Origin: Edaphobacter sp.
Lineage (GTDB): Bacteria > Acidobacteriota > Terriglobia > Terriglobales > Acidobacteriaceae
DNA length: 64,000 nt
Assembly (NCBI GenBank): GCA_025462645.1
Contig: JAOAPB010000056.1
Coordinates: forward strand, 1 to 64,000
Reading direction: 5' to 3'
The position numbers and the translations under genes are program-made. The notes under the pieces were generated by a model. It did no database searches. It was not told where the DNA came from and saw nothing but the letters and a program-made list of their open reading frames with translations. Position 1 is the first letter of the stretch, and each line of letters starts with the position of its first letter. Positions 10,441 through 20,571 of this stretch are shown here, in pieces.

Positions 10441-10482
10441 AGAGCCGGAGATGGCTGCATCGCGGCGGCCATCTCCGGCTCT
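10441..10482 (-). terminator. strong, possibly bidirectional terminator
   Basis: perfect 15-bp stem AGAGCCGGAGATGGC / GCCATCTCCGGCTCT with T-rich tracts on both sides (TTGCTTTTTG on minus, TCTTTTTCC on plus). Confidence 0.8.
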
Positions 10483-10504
10483 GAGTCTTTTTCCTGCCCT
10501 GCTC

Positions 10505-10930
10505 TTACGCAGTTGTCTTCGCGCAGTAGGTATCGAACGCCCGCGTCAGCTCCTGGGCAATCGCAGGCGCCGTCGATGTCTCGATCGCCGACCGCTGCAT
10601 CAGGTAAACCAGCTGTCCATCGCGCAGAATCGCAATTGCTGGTGAGGTAGGCGGATGTCCGCCGAAGTAGCCGCGTGCCTTCTCGGTCGCCTCGCGGTCC
10701 TGTCCGGCAAACACTGTTACCGAATGATCCGGTGTCGTGGCATGTTGCATCGCCAGCCGAACCCCCGGACGCATCTTGCCCGCCGCGCAACCGCAGATCG
10801 AGTTCACCACGACCATCGTCGTTCCAGGCTGAGCCACTGCCGCGTCGACTTCAGCGGCGCTGCGTACTTCCTTCAAACCGGCGCGAGTCAACTCCTCGCG
10901 CATCGGGATCACCATAATCTCTGGATACAT
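10505..10930 (-). CDS. BrxA/BrxB family bacilliredoxin
   Basis: 141 aa; MYPEIMVIPMREELTRAGLKEV, VVNSICGCAAGKMRPG, GYFGGHPPTSPAIAI. Confidence 0.9.
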   Translation of the reverse strand: MYPEIMVIPMREELTRAGLKEVRSAAEVDAAVAQPGTTMVVVNSICGCAAGKMRPGVRLAMQHATTPDHSVTVFAGQDREATEKARGYFGGHPPTSPAIAILRDGQLVYLMQRSAIETSTAPAIAQELTRAFDTYCAKTTA

Positions 10931-11081
10931 AAGCTTCTCCCCCTTAAAACTGTAGAACAGCCGTCAAATTGCCGTCTCCTTCGATTGTACGGGGTCAGCT
11001 TCCAGCACGCCACCCTCCCCTCTTTCAGGCAGTGGGTCAATTGGACGTGGTGACGAAGTATGATCGTCTAACCGGCCCAGG

Positions 11082-11627
11082 ATGAATCTCGAGATGCCAG
11101 GCCATGAGGGCTGTGTATTCATGATCCGCCGCTGTGACGACCGCGATTTTGAACTGATTTGGACCATCATCAACGATGGCGCGCAGGCTTATAAAGGCAT
11201 TATCCCTGTAGATCGCTGGACAGAACCGTACATGTCCCGGGAGAAACTGCGGCATGAAATCGACGAGGGCATTGTGTTCTGGGGCTACGAGGAGACCGGG
11301 ACCCTGGTAGGCGTAATGGGCATTCAAGGGGTCCAGGACGTGACCCTCATCCGGCACGCCTATGTTCGCTCCAGCAGCCAGAAAAGCGGGTTTGGAGCGC
11401 ACCTGTTGTCTCATCTGCGGGAGCTGGCGAGCGGTCCGGTGTTGATCGGTACGTGGGCGGATGCTGTCTGGGCGATCCGCTTTTACGAAAGACACGGCTT
11501 TCAAATAGTTGGTCCCCAGGAAAAGGACCGGCTGCTCAAAAAGTATTGGACCGTGCCCGAACGCCAGATTGAAACCTCCGTGGTCCTGGCCGACCAGAAG
11601 TGGCGGGAACTCAGCGATCAAGCGTAG
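11082..11627 (+). CDS. GNAT-family N-acetyltransferase
   Basis: 181 aa; IRRCDDRDFELIWTIINDGAQAY, AYVRSSSQKSGFGAHLLSHL, IRFYERHGFQ. Confidence 0.8.
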   Translation: MNLEMPGHEGCVFMIRRCDDRDFELIWTIINDGAQAYKGIIPVDRWTEPYMSREKLRHEIDEGIVFWGYEETGTLVGVMGIQGVQDVTLIRHAYVRSSSQKSGFGAHLLSHLRELASGPVLIGTWADAVWAIRFYERHGFQIVGPQEKDRLLKKYWTVPERQIETSVVLADQKWRELSDQA

Positions 11628-11698
11628 CGCTTTTTCTCGCAAACCCACCGCCCGCCGTCTTTCCTCCGCGCAGTCCGTAGTCGTCTCAATCGCTAGCC

Positions 11699-12775
11699 AT
11701 GTTGTACCCTCAAGCCGTGCAAGGTCTCTCCATTCCCATCCAGCAGGACGTCCCTCTCGCCCCCTACACCACCTTCCGCATCGGCGGCCCCGCGCGTTTT
11801 TTCTGCGAGATATCCAGCGAAGCTGACCTCTTCGAAGCCGTAGAATTCGCCCGCAACCGCAGCCTTCCCACCTTCGTTCTGGGAGGCGGCAGCAACCTTC
11901 TCGTGAGTGACTCCGGCTTCGACGGGTTGGTTCTTCACATAGCCATCGACCAGCCCCTCCACGAGATAGCAACCGAGCACTCCATCGACTACACCGTCCC
12001 TGCCGGCACCGACTGGAACAGCTTTGTCTTGCTAGTCTGCGAGCAGGGAATCAGCGGTATCGAATGCCTCGCCGGCATCCCCGGCTCCGTCGGTGGCACA
12101 CCTGTCCAGAACGTCGGAGCCTATGGCCAGGAGGTAGCGGACACCATCGCCAATGTCCGTGCCTTCGACCTTGAGACCAATGACTTCGTCGACCTTCCCC
12201 ACAAACAATGCGGCTTCGCCTACCGCCGCAGCATCTTCAACACGACCCACCGCAATCGTTACATCGTCACTGCCGTCACCTTCCGCCTCGATCGCACGGC
12301 CAAACCCAATCTCACGTACGCCGACCTGAAGCGTCACTTTGACGACCTCACTCCAACCCCCATTGACGTCTACCACGCGGTACGTAGCATCCGTCACAGC
12401 AAAGGCATGCTCATCGTCGAGGGCGAAGCCGACTCCCGCAGCGCCGGCTCCTTCTTCAAGAATCCAATCGTCCCCAAAAGTCTCCTCCTCCAGATAGCCA
12501 CTACTCTGAACATCCCCGACGACAAGATTCCCCACTGGTCAGCCGACAAAGGCCAAGTCAAACTCCCCGCCGCATGGCTCCTTGAGCAAGCCGGGTTTTC
12601 CAAAGGCTTCGCACTGGGCCAGGCTGGAGTCTCTTCCCGCCACACCCTCGCTCTCATCAACCGCGGCAACGCCACAGCAGCGGATATCGCTGCCCTGCGC
12701 GACACCATTCAGCAGCAGGTACGGGCACGCTTCGATATCCAACTCGAACAAGAGCCCGTCCAGTTAGGCTTCTAA
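11699..12775 (+). CDS. murB: UDP-N-acetylmuramate dehydrogenase
   Basis: 358 aa; TTFRIGGPARFF, LGGGSNLLVSDSGFDGLVL, GIPGSVGGTPVQNVGAYGQEV, GSFFKNPIV. Confidence 0.95.
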   Translation: MLYPQAVQGLSIPIQQDVPLAPYTTFRIGGPARFFCEISSEADLFEAVEFARNRSLPTFVLGGGSNLLVSDSGFDGLVLHIAIDQPLHEIATEHSIDYTVPAGTDWNSFVLLVCEQGISGIECLAGIPGSVGGTPVQNVGAYGQEVADTIANVRAFDLETNDFVDLPHKQCGFAYRRSIFNTTHRNRYIVTAVTFRLDRTAKPNLTYADLKRHFDDLTPTPIDVYHAVRSIRHSKGMLIVEGEADSRSAGSFFKNPIVPKSLLLQIATTLNIPDDKIPHWSADKGQVKLPAAWLLEQAGFSKGFALGQAGVSSRHTLALINRGNATAADIAALRDTIQQQVRARFDIQLEQEPVQLGF

Positions 12776-13540
12776 AGGCGCTCCTCCAGACTGTAGCTGT
12801 TCCATCAATCGCCGTCGCTCCATCGCCAGCACCTCGCCGACAGGCCCCTGCTGCACTACTCTTCCGTCGGCAATCTTGATGACCTCAGCCCCCAGCTGGA
12901 ACGCCTCCCCCACATCATGCGTCACCGAGAGCACGGGAGTCTTCCATCGTCGGAGCCACTCTTGTAGCTCAACAAGCAGCTCATCCCGCACCGCAGCATC
13001 CAGTCCTGAGAAAGGCTCGTCCAGCAGCAATAAAGCTTTACTGGGGCCACGAAAGGTCACAGCCGAAACGACTGCTCTCGCCACCGACACCCTTTGTCGC
13101 TCTCCACCGCTCAGCTCCCGAGGCATTCTTTCAGCGAAACCGCTCAATCGGAACAACTCCAATACTTGACCGGCGAGTTCGAGTTCCTCATCCGGCTTCG
13201 AATCCCACCCGCTTCCAAACAGGACATTGGTCCGCACCGACATGTGCGGAAATAGCTGCGCTGCCTGGCCCGCACTGCGCACTGGCCGCTCATGAACTGG
13301 AACAAACACTCCCGCGTTGCAATCCACCAGGATGTCTGCCCCGCACACGATCAAGCCTGCATCCGGCCGTACAAACCCCGCAACGGCCCGCAGCACGGTC
13401 GTCTTCCCACTGCCGGAGGGCGCAAACAGCACCGTCCACGGCTGCGTCAGTGCGAAGCTCACATCGAGCGCAAGCGATCCAACTCGGTGCTCCAGCTTCA
13501 CCACCAGCAGGTTATCGGACAACGTCAGCCTGCCTTCCAT
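12764..13540 (-). CDS. modC: molybdate-type ABC transporter ATP-binding protein
   Basis: 258 aa; Walker A APSGSGKTTVLR, signature LSGGERQRVSVARAV, Walker B LLLLDEPFSGLD; adjacent modB/modA. Confidence 0.85.
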   Translation of the reverse strand: MEGRLTLSDNLLVVKLEHRVGSLALDVSFALTQPWTVLFAPSGSGKTTVLRAVAGFVRPDAGLIVCGADILVDCNAGVFVPVHERPVRSAGQAAQLFPHMSVRTNVLFGSGWDSKPDEELELAGQVLELFRLSGFAERMPRELSGGERQRVSVARAVVSAVTFRGPSKALLLLDEPFSGLDAAVRDELLVELQEWLRRWKTPVLSVTHDVGEAFQLGAEVIKIADGRVVQQGPVGEVLAMERRRLMEQLQSGGAPLEA

Positions 13541-14198
13541 CCATCTTTCTCAAACCTGGCAGAAGGTAGATCGCCAACAGCGCTATCATCGCGAACCCCA
13601 GCAGGACCAGCGCCGTCCGATTTGCCGCCGCATAGTTGCCGTCCTGGACCAGATCGTAGAGCGAGATCGAAAGCGTCCGCGTAGCCCCTGGAATATTCCC
13701 ACCCAGCATCAGCACCACGCCAAATTCGCCAACTGTGTGGGTAAACGCCAGTACCGCGCACGTCAGCAGGGAAGCGCGCGACATCGGCAGCACCACACTC
13801 CAAAACGTTCGCCAGGGTGAAGATCCCAGTCCCTCGGCCGCCTCGACGTAACCACGATCCACAGCACCAAACCCAGCCACCAGAGGCTGAACCGCAAACG
13901 GCAGACTGTAGAGCACCGACCCCACCAGCAATCCTGAAAAACTAAAGGCCAGCGGATGCCCGAACCACCGCATCAACAAACGCCCGGGCACGGTCAGCGG
14001 CCCCATCGCCACCAGCAGGTAATATCCGAGCACCGTAGGCGGTAAGACCAGCGGCAGAGCCACCACAGCCTGGACCAGCGCCCGTCCCGCTCCTCGACCC
14101 GAGGCAATCCACCATGCCAGAGGCAGCGCGACGACCAACAGAATCGCCGTCGTGCACCCAGCCAGTCGCAGTGTCAACCATAGCGCCTCAAAATCCAT
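13512..14198 (-). CDS. modB: molybdate ABC transporter permease
   Basis: 228 aa; LVLPPTVLGYYLLVAMG, EAAEGLGSSPWRTFWSVVLPMSRASLLTCAVLAFTHTVGEFGVVLMLGGNIPGATRTLS. Confidence 0.9.
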   Translation of the reverse strand: MDFEALWLTLRLAGCTTAILLVVALPLAWWIASGRGAGRALVQAVVALPLVLPPTVLGYYLLVAMGPLTVPGRLLMRWFGHPLAFSFSGLLVGSVLYSLPFAVQPLVAGFGAVDRGYVEAAEGLGSSPWRTFWSVVLPMSRASLLTCAVLAFTHTVGEFGVVLMLGGNIPGATRTLSISLYDLVQDGNYAAANRTALVLLGFAMIALLAIYLLPGLRKMDGRQADVVR

Positions 14199-14304
14199 AC
14201 AGCGTCAGTCTATACATCGCCACATCGCCAGCCAAAACGAGATAGCACTGTCCTGCTCTGGCATTCCTGGTTGTTGATCGCCTGCGTTTGTTCCGCAATA
14301 GAAT

Positions 14305-15123
14305 CTACCGCACCGCTCCCAACCCAAACTTCTGTAGATTTCCCTGAACCCCCGGCGTCAGCAGCCAGTCGAGAAACGCGTGCGCATCTGCTCTTCTCTG
14401 CGATTTCGTCATCACTACCGCATACTGCACAATCGGCGGATAAGCTGTAGTCGGAACCAGAACAAACCCTCCTACATCCTTGAAGTGTTGCGAACTCGCC
14501 GCAGTCAATGAGATCAATCCCAGTTGCGCGTTACCCGACTCCACAAACTGAGCTGTCTGCGAGATATTCTCCGCCACAACGAGGTGCGGCGATACCTTTT
14601 CATAGAGTTTTAGCTTCCGCAGCGCAGCCGCAGCCGCTCGCCCATAGGGAGCATGAAGCTCATTCGCAATGGCAACCGAGGTCACTCGCGGGTCCGTCAG
14701 CCTCTCCATGCTAAGCGGCTGGAGCGGGGAATCCTTCCGCGCCCACAGCACCAGCGTTCCCTTTGCATACGCCGTTGGACTCTTCGCATCCGCCAGTCCC
14801 GCAGCTACGACCTTCTCCGGAAAGACAAAGTCCGCACCCAGGAAAATATCCATCGGTGCGCCATTCAGGATCTGTTCGGCCAGCATCGACGACGACCCAA
14901 AGCTCACCACGAGCTTTATCCCGGTAGCTCTTTCATACGAGTTCGCCAGCACCGGCATCACCGGTTGCAGATCGGCTGCTGCCGCCACCCGTATCTCCTT
15001 CTGTCCCCAGGCAACACCCGGAAACATACTGATAATCAGGACAAGGCACGCAACAACAGCCCAGAGCTTTGGTCTGCTCCGTCGTTTACGGTAGGCTAGA
15101 GATACCAATGAAAGTTGCGACAC
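14305..15123 (-). CDS. modA: molybdate ABC transporter substrate-binding protein
   Basis: 272 aa; signal peptide, EIRVAAAADLQPVMPVLANSYERATGIKLVVSFGSSSMLAEQILNGAPMDIFLGAD. Confidence 0.9.
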   Translation of the reverse strand: MSQLSLVSLAYRKRRSRPKLWAVVACLVLIISMFPGVAWGQKEIRVAAAADLQPVMPVLANSYERATGIKLVVSFGSSSMLAEQILNGAPMDIFLGADFVFPEKVVAAGLADAKSPTAYAKGTLVLWARKDSPLQPLSMERLTDPRVTSVAIANELHAPYGRAAAAALRKLKLYEKVSPHLVVAENISQTAQFVESGNAQLGLISLTAASSQHFKDVGGFVLVPTTAYPPIVQYAVVMTKSQRRADAHAFLDWLLTPGVQGNLQKFGLGAVR

Positions 15124-16535
15124 ATCAACTCCGATGCACAGAGTGCGGCACCAGAATAGCTGGTAGCGCCGTCAATAGCATATTCCGCTGCCCCGAATGC
15201 AATGGTCTGTACGACGTCATCTACCCCTGGTCTTTGATTCCGCCCTCCATTCCCAACGGAGATATTCCCGCATCCGACAGCAAACTCCCCAACCCCAGCG
15301 CCCTCCGCTGGCTGTGGCAGGAGCGCCGCACCTCGACCATGCCGGTGGACCAATCCGGCGTCTGGCGCTTCCGCGATCTCCTCCCCATCGTCGATAACCC
15401 CGAAGACGTCGTCACCCTCCGCGAGGGCAACACCCCTCTCTACGATCTCCCCCGCTGCGCCAAGCTCGCCGGCATCGACTGGCTCCTCGCCAAGCATCAG
15501 GGCATGAACCCGACCGGCTCCTTCAAGGACACCGGCATGACCGCCGCCCTCTCCGTCGCCGCCGAGCGCAAGTTCGAGTGGGTAGCCTGCGCGTCAACCG
15601 GGAATACTTCAGCAGCCATGGCCGCCTACGCCGCCCGCGCCGGCCTCCGCAGCATCGTCTTCATCCCCGAGGGCAAGATCGCCTGGGGCAAGCTCTCCCA
15701 GTCCATGGACTACGGAGCCCTCACCCTCCAGCTCAAGACCGACTTCGATGGCTGCGTCCGCATCCTCACCGACCTCGTCACTCGTTTCCCCATCTACCTG
15801 CTCAACTCCGTCAACCCCTACCGCCTCGAAGGCCAGAAGACTCCCGCCTTCGAGCTCCTCGAGCAGCTTGAGTGGCAGGTCCCCGAGCACATCATCGTCC
15901 CCGGCGGCAACCTCGCCAACGGTGCCGCCCTCGCCAAGGGCTTCACCGAGATGCATCATCTGGGCCTCATCCCGCGCATCCCGAAGATCAGCATCATCCA
16001 GGCCGAGGGCGCCAACCCTCTCTACCGCAGCCTCCAGGAGAATGGCGGGGAGGAGCTTATTCCCGTCAAGGCCAACACCCGGGCCACCGCCATCCGCATC
16101 GGCAATCCCGCCTCCTGGCGCAAGGCCCTGCGTGCCCTCCGCACCACCGGCGGCTGGTGCGAACAGGCCAGCGAGCAGGAGATCGCCCTCGCCAAGGCCC
16201 AGATCGGAGCCGAGGGCGTAGGCTGCGAACCCGCCTCCGCCGTCACCCTCGCCGGCCTAAAGAAGCTCGTGGCCCAGGGCAAGATCACCCGCGAGGAGCG
16301 CGTCGTCCTGATCCTCACCGGTCACACCCTCAAGGACTCCGACTACACCATCAACTACCATCGCGGAGAACTCTTCACCGAAGCCGAGAACGCCGAGATC
16401 TCCACCTCCGATCAGGCGCTGCACGCCTCTCTCCGCAAACCTCCTGTCGTCCTCGAAGCCGACTCCGACGTTGTCCTGCATACCCTCGAGTCTCACATGA
16501 ACATGAAGCTCTCCCAGCCTGTAACGACTGCATGA
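15108..16535 (+). CDS. thrC: threonine synthase
   Basis: PLP site KHQGMNPTGSFKDTGMTAALS; ASTGNTSAAMAAYAARAG; N-terminal Cys4 zinc-ribbon-like CTECGTRIAGSAVNSIFRCPEC. Confidence 0.93.
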   Translation: MKVATHQLRCTECGTRIAGSAVNSIFRCPECNGLYDVIYPWSLIPPSIPNGDIPASDSKLPNPSALRWLWQERRTSTMPVDQSGVWRFRDLLPIVDNPEDVVTLREGNTPLYDLPRCAKLAGIDWLLAKHQGMNPTGSFKDTGMTAALSVAAERKFEWVACASTGNTSAAMAAYAARAGLRSIVFIPEGKIAWGKLSQSMDYGALTLQLKTDFDGCVRILTDLVTRFPIYLLNSVNPYRLEGQKTPAFELLEQLEWQVPEHIIVPGGNLANGAALAKGFTEMHHLGLIPRIPKISIIQAEGANPLYRSLQENGGEELIPVKANTRATAIRIGNPASWRKALRALRTTGGWCEQASEQEIALAKAQIGAEGVGCEPASAVTLAGLKKLVAQGKITREERVVLILTGHTLKDSDYTINYHRGELFTEAENAEISTSDQALHASLRKPPVVLEADSDVVLHTLESHMNMKLSQPVTTA

Positions 16536-17434
16536 CGACCATCGCACCGTTTCACCTGCGCCTCCCCGCCACCTCCGCCAATCTCGGCCCAGGCTTCGAC
16601 GCACTGGGCCTCGCCATGGCCCTCTACCTCACCATCGACACCACCCCTTCCGATGGCTTTCACATCGATGCCACAGGCCGGAACGCGGACCTCTGCGCCA
16701 GCCTCGACAACAACCTCATCCTCACCACCTACACGAGCGTCCTGACCACCGCCGGTCGCCCCGTATCTCCCCTCCATCTCGAACTCCACAATGAGATCCC
16801 CCTGGGAATGGGTTGCGGCTCCAGCGCCTCCGCCCTCCTTGCCGGCGTTATCCTCGCGAACCACTTCGGCAACCTCAACTGGACCGGCCAACAGGTACTT
16901 CAGGAGGCCTGCCGTCGCGAAGGGCACCCCGATAATGTAGCCGCCTGTTACCTGGGAGGGATGACGGTCTCAGCAATCTCAGATAATCAAGTTATTACAG
17001 CAACATACGGAGAAAACTTAGACTGGAAGTTGATCCTGGCCATGCCCTCCGCTGGCCTCGCCACCGAAAAAGCCCGTTCGCTCCTGCCGCCCACCTACTC
17101 CCGAGCCGACGCTGTAGCCAACATTCAGGCCACCGCTCTCCTTGTCTCTGCCTTCGCCCTGAACCGCGGCGACCTCCTCCGCACTGCCATGCAGGACCGC
17201 ATCCACCAGCCCTATCGTTCAGAGGCTTGTCCGCTGCTGCCCCGCCTTCTGCCCCTCGCTCAGACCCCGGACTTCCTCGGTGTGGCTCTCAGCGGAGCTG
17301 GGCCCTCCGTCCTTCTTATCGCGGACTCCACGATCCCCACATCCAGGCTGTTTGAGCGCATTCAACAGGCCGCTGGAGATCCTTCTATCGAGATCGTAGA
17401 GACCACCATCGCCGCAGGCGCGCTGCAGGCCTGA
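16532..17434 (+). CDS. thrB: homoserine kinase (GHMP family)
   Basis: Starts MTTIAPFHLRLPATSANLGPGFDALGLAM with ATGA overlap to thrC stop; IPLGMGCGSSASALLAG. Confidence 0.93.
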   Translation: MTTIAPFHLRLPATSANLGPGFDALGLAMALYLTIDTTPSDGFHIDATGRNADLCASLDNNLILTTYTSVLTTAGRPVSPLHLELHNEIPLGMGCGSSASALLAGVILANHFGNLNWTGQQVLQEACRREGHPDNVAACYLGGMTVSAISDNQVITATYGENLDWKLILAMPSAGLATEKARSLLPPTYSRADAVANIQATALLVSAFALNRGDLLRTAMQDRIHQPYRSEACPLLPRLLPLAQTPDFLGVALSGAGPSVLLIADSTIPTSRLFERIQQAAGDPSIEIVETTIAAGALQA

Positions 17435-17479
17435 TTTCGGTAATACCCTTCATAAGAACGCAGGTAAAACTAGCTAACT

Positions 17480-17503
17480 AGGTAACTTTATATCAAGTTA
17501 CCT
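17480..17503. promoter_or_regulatory. perfect inverted repeat, candidate operator
   Basis: AGGTAACTT-TATATC-AAGTTACCT (extends one more T-A pair at 17479/17504). Confidence 0.45.
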
Positions 17504-17575
17504 AAGATTTCTTTACGTTTCGCCACTTCCTTCGTACCTTATCGATGTGGGCAGTTCTGGGGAGGGCTGCTACGC

Positions 17576-17609
17576 CGCCCGTTGACCTCTTTCATTAGAG
17601 GTCCGGGCG
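17576..17609 (+). other. long interrupted hairpin between thrB and trxA (terminator or structured leader)
   Basis: CGCCCG-TT-GACCTC-tttcatta-GAGGTC-CGGGCG. Confidence 0.5.
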
Positions 17610-17729
17610 TTTACCTTTTAAGCCCTTGTTTTCAGCTCTTGAAACTCTTACCCTCCTCAAGCATCTATTATTGTGAAGACTGCGCTGCACCAAGGGGAAT
17701 TCAAAGGCAGAGCATCTGGAGGGAAGTAA

Positions 17730-18062
17730 ATGGCAGGTCAGTTCGTCACCGAAGTAAATGATGCAAACTTTGAAAAAGATGTCCTACAGTCGGAACAACC
17801 TGTCTTGGTGGATTTTTGGGCTGCGTGGTGTGGTCCCTGTAGAGCGCTTGCGCCCGTGGTCGATGAAGTCGCTAGCCACTATCAGGGCAAGCTCAAGGTT
17901 ATGAAGATGGATGTGGACGCCAACACGGCGACGCCCATGCGCTACGGCATTCGCGGTATCCCGGCCCTCCTTCTCTTCAAGGGTGGCAAGGTCGCCGAGC
18001 AGATCGTTGGCTTCGTCCCGAAGGACACCATCGACAAGTCCGTCATCAAGGTTTTAGCGTAA
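17730..18062 (+). CDS. trxA: thioredoxin
   Basis: 110 aa; [24 protein letters not shown] (WCGPC), [15 protein letters not shown]. Confidence 0.95.
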   Translation: MAGQFVTEVNDANFEKDVLQSEQPVLVDFWAAWCGPCRALAPVVDEVASHYQGKLKVMKMDVDANTATPMRYGIRGIPALLLFKGGKVAEQIVGFVPKDTIDKSVIKVLA

Positions 18063-18083
18063 ACACAACCGCTTTACGCAAAC

Positions 18084-18124
18084 AACGGCTCGGCGGTCTC
18101 AGATCGCCGGGCCGTTGCCTTTCC
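18084..18124 (+). terminator. hairpin terminator downstream of trxA
   Basis: AACGGCTCGGCG...CGCCGGGCCGTT followed by GCCTTTCC. Confidence 0.55.
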
Positions 18125-18316
18125 CGCTTACTTCTTAATGGGGCAACCTATTTATTCATCTTACCTCTGGCTGGTCTCTCAATCTGTAATCCCAAATCCC
18201 AAAAAATAAAATGGCGTAGCGCGTTCTTGGAATAGTATTCCGTCATACCCGGGTAGTACTTGCAAACTCCAAGGCTCGTGAACCGTTAGTTCGGGTTGGC
18301 ATGGAGGACTCCTGCT

Positions 18317-19057
18317 ATGAAGCGTAAGGCGCTACTCGTCTTTTTAGCAGCACTATCTCTGTCTGCACAGTCCAACGCTGCGCCTTCACAGCCCAACGCT
18401 ACGCAAAACCCGACTACCCGCTATTACGTCGTCTTTCTTCGCCCGGATCCATCACGTAGAACAGTTTCAAAAGACGATGGCGATCGCATCCAAAATGCTC
18501 ATATGGCCAATATAAGAAAGATGGCCGGAGACGGCGTTCTTATTGCGGCGGGACCGTTTGACGACAGCCCACCCACTATCAGCGGAATCTTCGTCTTGAA
18601 AGCAGCTTCGCTGCAATCGGCACAAGATCTGGCGCGGCAGGATCCCACCGTAGTTGAGCATCGCAACACCGTCGATGTTTACGCCTGGCAGGGACCACCA
18701 GAACTAGGAGCCGAGTACATTCGGCTGCATAAGCTTAATCCCAAAACGCCTGAAAACATGCAGGCCCACCCGCTCTGTCTGCTCTACCGTGGAACCACAG
18801 CGGAAGCAAGGGTTGGCGCGCACAATTCGCTCCTGGATCTTCATGAGCGCTACATCGATGATCTTAGGAGACAAGGCAAACTCGGCGCGGCAGGTAGGAT
18901 CGAAACTTCGGACCATCTGCTCAGCCTTGTGATCTTTAGAGCGATCCCCTTAGAAGAGGCGCATCGTTTGTTGCAAGCTGATCCTGCCATCAGGTCAGGC
19001 ATGCTTCGCCTGGAGTGTCACACCTGGTGGTCGAGTGATCATGTTCTTCCGTGGTAA
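18317..19057 (+). CDS. secreted YCII-related domain protein
   Basis: signal peptide MKRKALLVFLAALSLSAQSNA; YYVVFLRPDPSR..AHMANIRKMAGDGVLIAAGPFDD and a second similar half. Confidence 0.65.
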   Translation: MKRKALLVFLAALSLSAQSNAAPSQPNATQNPTTRYYVVFLRPDPSRRTVSKDDGDRIQNAHMANIRKMAGDGVLIAAGPFDDSPPTISGIFVLKAASLQSAQDLARQDPTVVEHRNTVDVYAWQGPPELGAEYIRLHKLNPKTPENMQAHPLCLLYRGTTAEARVGAHNSLLDLHERYIDDLRRQGKLGAAGRIETSDHLLSLVIFRAIPLEEAHRLLQADPAIRSGMLRLECHTWWSSDHVLPW

Positions 19058-19179
19058 ATGCCTCCGCTCACGCTCTCCGTCGACCACTCTGATGCAGCTA
19101 CATCCCATACCTGAAGTGATCAGCCTCCAACCTCTTTGTAGTAGCCACCTTCACACTCATAGCCGTTACACTGGCATTC

Positions 19180-20571
19180 ATGCTCGAGTGGATGCTCTTC
19201 CGCATAATCATGGTGGCCTTCTTCATTCTGGCCAGCAGCTTCTTCGTGGCTGCGGAGTTTGCCCTCGTCAGCGTCCGTGAGACCCGCATCCAGCAACTCA
19301 TCGCCCATGGTCGGCCCGGTGCCCGTACTGCCCTCCAGCTGAAGCACTCCATCGACGAGTTCCTCCCCGCCGTCCAGCTTGGAGTCACCATCGCTGGTCT
19401 GGCGCTCGGCTGGATCGGCGAACCCGCCGTGGCCGACATGATTCTGCACTTTGCCGAGCAGTGGGTCCACACTCTCCCCCCGCACGCCGTCGTCTATGCC
19501 CACACCCTCGCCGTCATCATCGCCTTCTCCCTCATCACCTACTTTGAGGTTCTCCTCGGCGAGCTCGTCCCCAAATCCCTCGCCCTCCAGCGCGCCGAGC
19601 GCATCGCACTCGCCGTAGCCGGTCCCATGGACGTCTTCATCCGCATCACCCGCCCCGTCGTCAAGCTGATGAACGTCTCCGCCGCTGGAGTCCTCAAGCT
19701 CTTCCGCGCCCCTCTCCGAGGCGAAGGCGCCGTCCACTCGCCCGAAGAGCTCAAGCTCATTGCTACCGCCACCCGTCGCATGGGCCTCCTCCCCGCCTTT
19801 CAGGAGGAGATCATCCACCGCGCCATCGAACTCAACCACGTCGTCGTCCGCGAGATCATGACCCCCCGCGGCAGAATATTCTCTCTCCCCGCCGATCTCT
19901 CCATCGAACAGGCCAGCGCCCGCATCGTCGAGGAGCAGCACTCCCGCGTCCCCGTCTACGATCCCGTTAGCGGCCCCGAGAACATCATCGGCGTCGTCTA
20001 CTCCAAGGACATCTCCCGCCTCATGCACTTCCGCTGCGTAGCTCTCTCACTCGGCGGCAAAGGCAGCTCCGGCCTCACCCTCCGCCAGGTCATGCGCGAG
20101 CTCACCTTCGTTCCCGAGACCAAGCTCGCCGTCGAACTCCTCCAGGAGTTCCAGGAGCGGCGCCGACACATCGCCATCGTCGTCGACGAGTTCGGGTCTA
20201 TCGTCGGGATCGTGACCGCCGAAGACGCCCTTGAGCAGATCGTCGGCGAGCTCGATGACGAGTTCGACGTCGCCCGCACCTCGCTCCTCAGCACCACCGG
20301 CGTCATGTCCCTCGACGGCAGCATCCCCCTCCGCGACCTCGGCACCGAGCTCCACTGGACCTTTCCCCGCGAAGCTGGCGTCGAGACTCTCGCCGGCTTC
20401 CTCCTCGCCCATCTCGGCCACATTCCCGCTGTGGGCGAGAGCTTCGAGTACGGCGGCCGCCGCTACACCGTCGCCGAGATGGCCGGCCGCCGCATCAGCC
20501 GCGTCAACGTCGAAGCCCTCACTCCCACGCCTGCTCCCCACGAAGACGAAAGCAGGAAAGCGACGCAATGA
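19180..20571 (+). CDS. HlyC/CorC-family transporter (DUF21 plus CBS domains)
   Basis: 463 aa; FVAAEFALVSVRETRIQQL, ELVPKSLAL, REIMTPRGRIFSLPADLSIEQA, RRHIAIVVDEFGSIVGIVTAEDALEQIVGELDDEFD. Confidence 0.9.
   Translation: MLEWMLFRIIMVAFFILASSFFVAAEFALVSVRETRIQQLIAHGRPGARTALQLKHSIDEFLPAVQLGVTIAGLALGWIGEPAVADMILHFAEQWVHTLPPHAVVYAHTLAVIIAFSLITYFEVLLGELVPKSLALQRAERIALAVAGPMDVFIRITRPVVKLMNVSAAGVLKLFRAPLRGEGAVHSPEELKLIATATRRMGLLPAFQEEIIHRAIELNHVVVREIMTPRGRIFSLPADLSIEQASARIVEEQHSRVPVYDPVSGPENIIGVVYSKDISRLMHFRCVALSLGGKGSSGLTLRQVMRELTFVPETKLAVELLQEFQERRRHIAIVVDEFGSIVGIVTAEDALEQIVGELDDEFDVARTSLLSTTGVMSLDGSIPLRDLGTELHWTFPREAGVETLAGFLLAHLGHIPAVGESFEYGGRRYTVAEMAGRRISRVNVEALTPTPAPHEDESRKATQ

Noticed and set aside
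11037-11972. 311-aa minus-strand ORF overlapping GNAT and murB
   Set aside because: Antisense to two recognisable genes; no domain.
15872-16531. N-terminal extension of the 520-aa ORF containing ThrB
   Set aside because: Arg/Pro-rich out-of-frame reading of thrC; the real thrB start is at 16532.
19120-20028. 302-aa minus-strand ORF
   Set aside because: Antisense to the well-supported CorC/HlyC gene; low-complexity Asp/Glu/Gly composition typical of antisense of GC-rich genes.
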